A stretch of DNA of 64,000 nt from Ulota crispa (lineage: Eukaryota > Streptophyta > Bryopsida > Orthotrichales > Orthotrichaceae). The stretch covers positions 11,710,409 to 11,774,408 of the forward strand of contig OY987250.1 of the NCBI GenBank assembly GCA_963920765.1. Reading direction: 5' to 3'. Under the pieces are notes generated by a model, which did not search any database, was not told where the DNA came from, and saw nothing but the letters and a program-made list of their open reading frames with translations. Below, in pieces: positions 60,494 to 64,000 of this stretch. Both the position numbers and the translations under genes were made by a program. Numbering within the stretch: the stretch's first letter is position 1; each line of letters opens with the position of its first letter.

Positions 60494-60677
60494 TAAAACC
60501 GCTCACCTCCCCAAATGAACTTTGCCAGAACATGTACTTATTCATAGCCTTAAGTAATCAACAGTGGCCTCACAAAAACATTGTCGCATTTTTCTTTTTC
60601 CTCTAGAGAAAAATGCAACAATGTTTTTGTGAGGCCACTATACAATGGACGTACATTTGAGGAGGTGGGCGGTTTTA
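60494..60677. mobile_element. Hairpin MITE, 184 bp
   Basis: Outer ends TAAAACCGCTCACCTCC and, inverted, TAAAACCGCCCACCTCC. The core is a 34-bp-arm hairpin (AGTGGCCTCACAAAAACA and its partner) with an 11-base loop near 60595-60605. TA borders are consistent with TA insertion. Nested in the 4-kb element. Confidence 0.8.
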
Positions 60678-61726
60678 GAGCCCTAAGGCCTTTCCACTTC
60701 AAATTTCATAACTAATTCCATTGAGCTCCAAAAACAATGAAAAAACTTCAGTTAGATGCCAATTCCTCTTATCTTTCAATTAAAACTTACTGAAAATTAT
60801 TTCAAGAAGTTCCACCACTTCAAAACTCAGTTTCGGCCCTTAGATGGTCGGTTTATGAGCCTCTTACCTGAGATGTGCTAATTGTCATTCTGTATTGTAC
60901 AGAGCATCTAGAGTACTGATAAAGCTCTAGCTTTTCTAAAAAGGAGTGTTCTCACCTTTTGATGACGATGGAGTAAGCAGATGATTTTTCCACCAAAGCT
61001 TCTATCAATTGTAATGCTCCTGCATTTTCTTGTTTATATAGTTCTTCTATCAGAGCTTGTCTTTTATGTCACTTTTGAACCATGAATCTGTAAAATGTAC
61101 ATGCGCTGGTGAGGAGGGATTTCAGAGGTCACATTTTTGTATGCAAGATGGTACACTTAGGCCACAGAAGCTGGAGGAGCTTTTTTCATCGGCTCTCTCT
61201 AAGTGAATTGGCGCTTGCAGTCATAGAATGACTTTTTTGCTAACCTTGTACCTTCCAAGACTCTTGCTTTTTGGATTCTTGGAAATCTGTAGGTTTGGGA
61301 GGATTCAATCTACAGTAATACTGCAAAATCTAACAGCATGGGAGGATTGACGCTTTATGGCTTCTGTCAATGGTATGACCGTAACGAAGTAATCTGACCG
61401 TGAGGAATATGTGTATGCTAAATGGTTATGCTGTCGTTATCAGAATTAAAGTTATTGAAGTTTTCTGGTTTTCCACTTTCAGGGTAGATTGCACTCTGAA
61501 GAAACCGAGTTTAAGGGAAAGACCTGATGTTGTGTGGGAGCCTCACATGAAGTAATTTAGAGAGAAGTCCTACCATAATTTTTCACACTTTGAAGTCTTC
61601 TTTGGTCTAATGGGAAGCAAGTTATGCTTGCATTTCTTAATGCTTGATAATTGAAAAGTGATTTGAGAAATTTTTGCTAATAGAGTGTGGAGGATAGAAG
61701 ATTGAAACGGCATTGTGATTGGGTGC

Positions 61727-62127
61727 AGTGGTTATTGATGACCTTGCTGGAGCCTTAGAAGAGTTTAGTGCATCTAATATAAATAGGGTTCCCTGGAGAA
61801 GCAGCTTCAGTCTTCCAGATCACATGGCAGCGTCGTTAGGACAAAAACAGAACAATTGCAGCGAGTAGTGTTGCAAGCTTATGATGTATTTGGAGCCATT
61901 AATCGTGGAAAATCAGCTCAATTGAATGCACTGATGAGAAGGTATATGGAGAGTTCTTGTATGCATATTGTGGCGTCCACCATAGGTGCTCATGTTCCTA
62001 GTGAAGGAGTATGCCAAAGATTGTGGTGCTGCCTTCTTGCATGTATTGATATTGAGGGAGGTCCTTGCGGTTGTGCTCTCGTGGTTCTAAGAAAATGCAA
62101 TTATGTTGTAGAGATAGTCTTTCAATG
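61727..62127 (+). pseudogene. Unidentified coding-like fragment inside the 4-kb element
   Basis: After an acceptor-like GGGTGCAG (61732) one frame reads VIDDLAGALEEFSASNINRV and on to a stop at about 61868. Another frame, from 61856, continues LQRVVLQAYDVFGAINRGKS to a stop at 62126-62128. A single frameshift would join them, which looks like a decayed exon. I do not recognise the family. Confidence 0.3.
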
Positions 62128-62746
62128 ATCTTTGTTTTGCGAAGTTAGTTAGGTGGTGCACATCGTGACTTTATTTGTTCCAATTGGTTAGAGGTTGGTA
62201 ATGACGGCAGTCTTAGTGGCATGGCCGATGTTGCTTTTATTGCTGTTGTTTTAGTTGCTCCATCTTTTCGGTATCTTTGACATGTGAAGGGGAATATTGA
62301 AGTAGTTTCGCGGCTACGTACTTTTATTGAATAGTAATGTTAGTTTACTCTGTTGGTTGTGTCGAATCTTGTGCTTTGACTCTTAACAATGCCAGTGTCC
62401 AATGGCAGGATTACAAATAGCTTTGTGAATCTTGCCGCTGTCGTTGTTTTGTTGTGTTTGACCAAATTTCATTCACCTAGATGTCATATAAAAAGCTGCT
62501 TTTTGTGTATCATTAATCCTTAAACAACCATAGGGCATAGTATATATGTTGACGTATAATTTTTATTTGCTATCAATAAGGAATTTTAATTTGGGATCTC
62601 AAATAGCTCACTAAAACTGCATTGATCTATTCTCCAACTTCTTTGTTGGTCTCAAATGTAGTAGAGGTGTGGATCCATTCCAAATACAAGAAAAATATCC
62701 CATATTGTACTGGTCGCAAAGGGCCTTTTGGTTGTTTAAGGGTTAA

Positions 62747-63391
62747 CCCCTAAATGCCCAAGCGACCATATTTGGGTCTCAACAAAACTTTGAAGATGAA
62801 TAAAACCTTATCAAATCATTTTTTTCAGTATTTTTTTTCTTCAATACAAGTTTGTTTTGAAGTCTACTTTCAACATCAAAAATCTGATTTTGAAATAAAA
62901 GTTGATGATTTTTCTATTCAAGATTTTGTACAAGGGTATCCACTGCAATCTTGAGTTTTCTAGTGTTGGAGGATCTTGAAATAAGCCTCAAATACACTAG
63001 AACTTGGAGAAAAAATCACATTAGAAATCCATTTAAAATACATATAGGAGTAGATTTTGAAAGCCATAAATTGATTGAAGTTAAACATGTAATGACCTTA
63101 AACCTCATATGTTTTTGGTAACCAACTTTTTAGATTTGACATTTGAAATGAGGATTAGAAAACTTCAAGTCACTTTTGCACTTTTAACACCCTCATGTTC
63201 AAACATTATAATCTTTCAAACTATAAGTGATGTTCTTGCATTTTCTTTTCCCATGTAATCTCTAACATGTTTAATTTAAATTCGTACGGTTACAATTGAG
63301 ATAAACTTAATGGAATTTATGAAAACGTTGATTGATTGATTTGTTTCATGAAAATTCCAAGAAGCTCAGATAGGGCTTGGGCATTTAGGGG
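62747..63391. mobile_element. TTAA-flanked element 4, 645 bp, best-preserved piggyBac-like ends
   Basis: TTAA at 62743-62746 and 63392-63395. Ends are identical inverted copies, CCCCTAAATGCCCAAGC. No coding capacity. Nested in the 4-kb Harbinger-type element, so younger than that insertion. Confidence 0.75.
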
Positions 63392-64000
63392 TTAACAAAA
63401 CCACTTGCTTGAACCATAAAACCACTTGCTTGAACCGTAGGAAATAAGGCCCAAAAATTGCTTAAATTTACATGAACTTCATATACTCAAATAGCAAGAA
63501 AAAACATTGCAACAGGAGCTCCACATTCAAAGTTTGGAAGGGCTTTGCCCCTGTCCCGGGTTCACCAATGCCCAACAGTCTATGACTCCATGTCCATCTC
63601 AAACTGCCAGATCATCCTCCATCGCTAACCACCTCGGGGTCCACGAACACGTGGCAGAGGATCACGTAAAACCTGCTCCTTGGATTCTTTAGCGAGTCGA
63701 AGCCAGAGCAGATGGGTGGAGATCCTGAAGCTTGCCCGGTCACTTTCGCTGTTGAGGGCCCTCGCAAACCCATGTGGCGCGTTGTTAAAATGGCCAACCG
63801 GTGGAGATGCTCTAAAGAGAGTTGCATGCCCTTCGAGGTAGATAGGCAACTTAAAATGCACTATTTGGTGGAACCCACCTACATTCTTAGAGATTCTCTC
63901 TTTGCACTTGAGATTTCTTTATTGCATGTTTCAATGACAAGAATTGCCAGGATCTTACGCCCCGTGTACAATTTTGATTGGTGACGCCTTCGGGCATATT

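Larger units (their letters stand above)
59845..63812. mobile_element. 4.0-kb PIF/Harbinger-type element interrupting copy B
   Basis: TAA is duplicated at both borders (59842-59844 and 63813-63815). Ends are GAGCGTCTTTACCGG and, inverted, GAGCATCTCCACCGG. In copy A the flanks are joined directly (near 29354). PIF/Harbinger elements are known for TTA/TAA target duplications. No DDE transposase or MYB-like partner was recognised. The interior includes coding-like pieces (60056-60229, 61727-62127), a hairpin MITE (60494-60677) and a TTAA element (62747-63391). Confidence 0.85.
50434..64000. repeat. Segmental duplication, copy B (continues past the window)
   Basis: Direct-orientation partner of 21227-29580. 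It carries its own insertions: MITEs at 50622-51073 and 51130-51726, extra DNA at about 51840-54890, and the 4-kb element at 59845-63812. The gene parts look about 90 percent or more identical by eye. After the 4-kb element the homology to copy A resumes and is still running at the window edge. Confidence 0.9.

Noticed and set aside
1..64000. CRISPR arrays, rRNA or tRNA genes
   Set aside because: No spaced-repeat array of CRISPR type is seen, no rRNA segment was recognised, and no tRNA cloverleaf was noticed by eye; a tRNA scan could not be run.

Overview
This window looks like nuclear DNA of a land plant, most likely a non-seed plant such as a bryophyte. The evidence is an AP2/ERF transcription factor, an RBR ubiquitin ligase, CERK1-type LysM receptor kinase copies, a leucine-rich-repeat receptor kinase with roughly one exon per repeat, GT-AG introns, AT-rich intergenic DNA, and plant-type CACTA, PIF/Harbinger, MULE, hAT-like and Helitron elements. 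The exact lineage is inference; no single gene fixes the genus.

Layout. 0.4-0.8 kb: a 400-bp TIR element. 3.9-6.7 kb (+): an ERF gene whose AP2 domain is split by a repeat-filled intron. 8.2-9.7 kb (-): a complete intronless ERO1 gene (ER oxidative folding), with possible unfolded-protein-response motifs upstream. 11.1-14.5 kb (-): exons of an RBR E3 ligase, probably decaying. 14.8-19.8 kb: two related Helitron-like elements and a 3.3-kb CACTA element filled with a nested minisatellite. 21.2-29.6 kb and 50.4-64 kb: two direct copies of one segment, each carrying a LysM receptor-kinase pseudogene cut off at the same point in the kinase domain. 31.0-37.2 kb (+): an intact 17-exon LRR receptor kinase of 857 residues. 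41.3-47.5 kb: a 6.2-kb element with hAT-like ends and no visible transposase. 59.8-63.8 kb: a 4.0-kb PIF/Harbinger-type element interrupting the second segmental copy.

The paralogous segments act as natural empty sites for each other. That makes it possible to date and delimit many insertions directly: nested TTAA-flanked elements, a foldback MULE with a 9-bp target duplication, Tourist-like MITEs and TA-flanked MITEs. The least expected signal is a family of elements with CCC(C/T)TAA(A/G)-type ends inserted at TTAA, which resembles piggyBac and is not a usual component of plant genomes.

Functionally, the live genes are a transcription factor, an ER thiol oxidase and a cell-surface receptor kinase. 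They show no operon-like relation. The LysM copies keep an ectodomain, a membrane segment and half a kinase, but both carry disabling changes.
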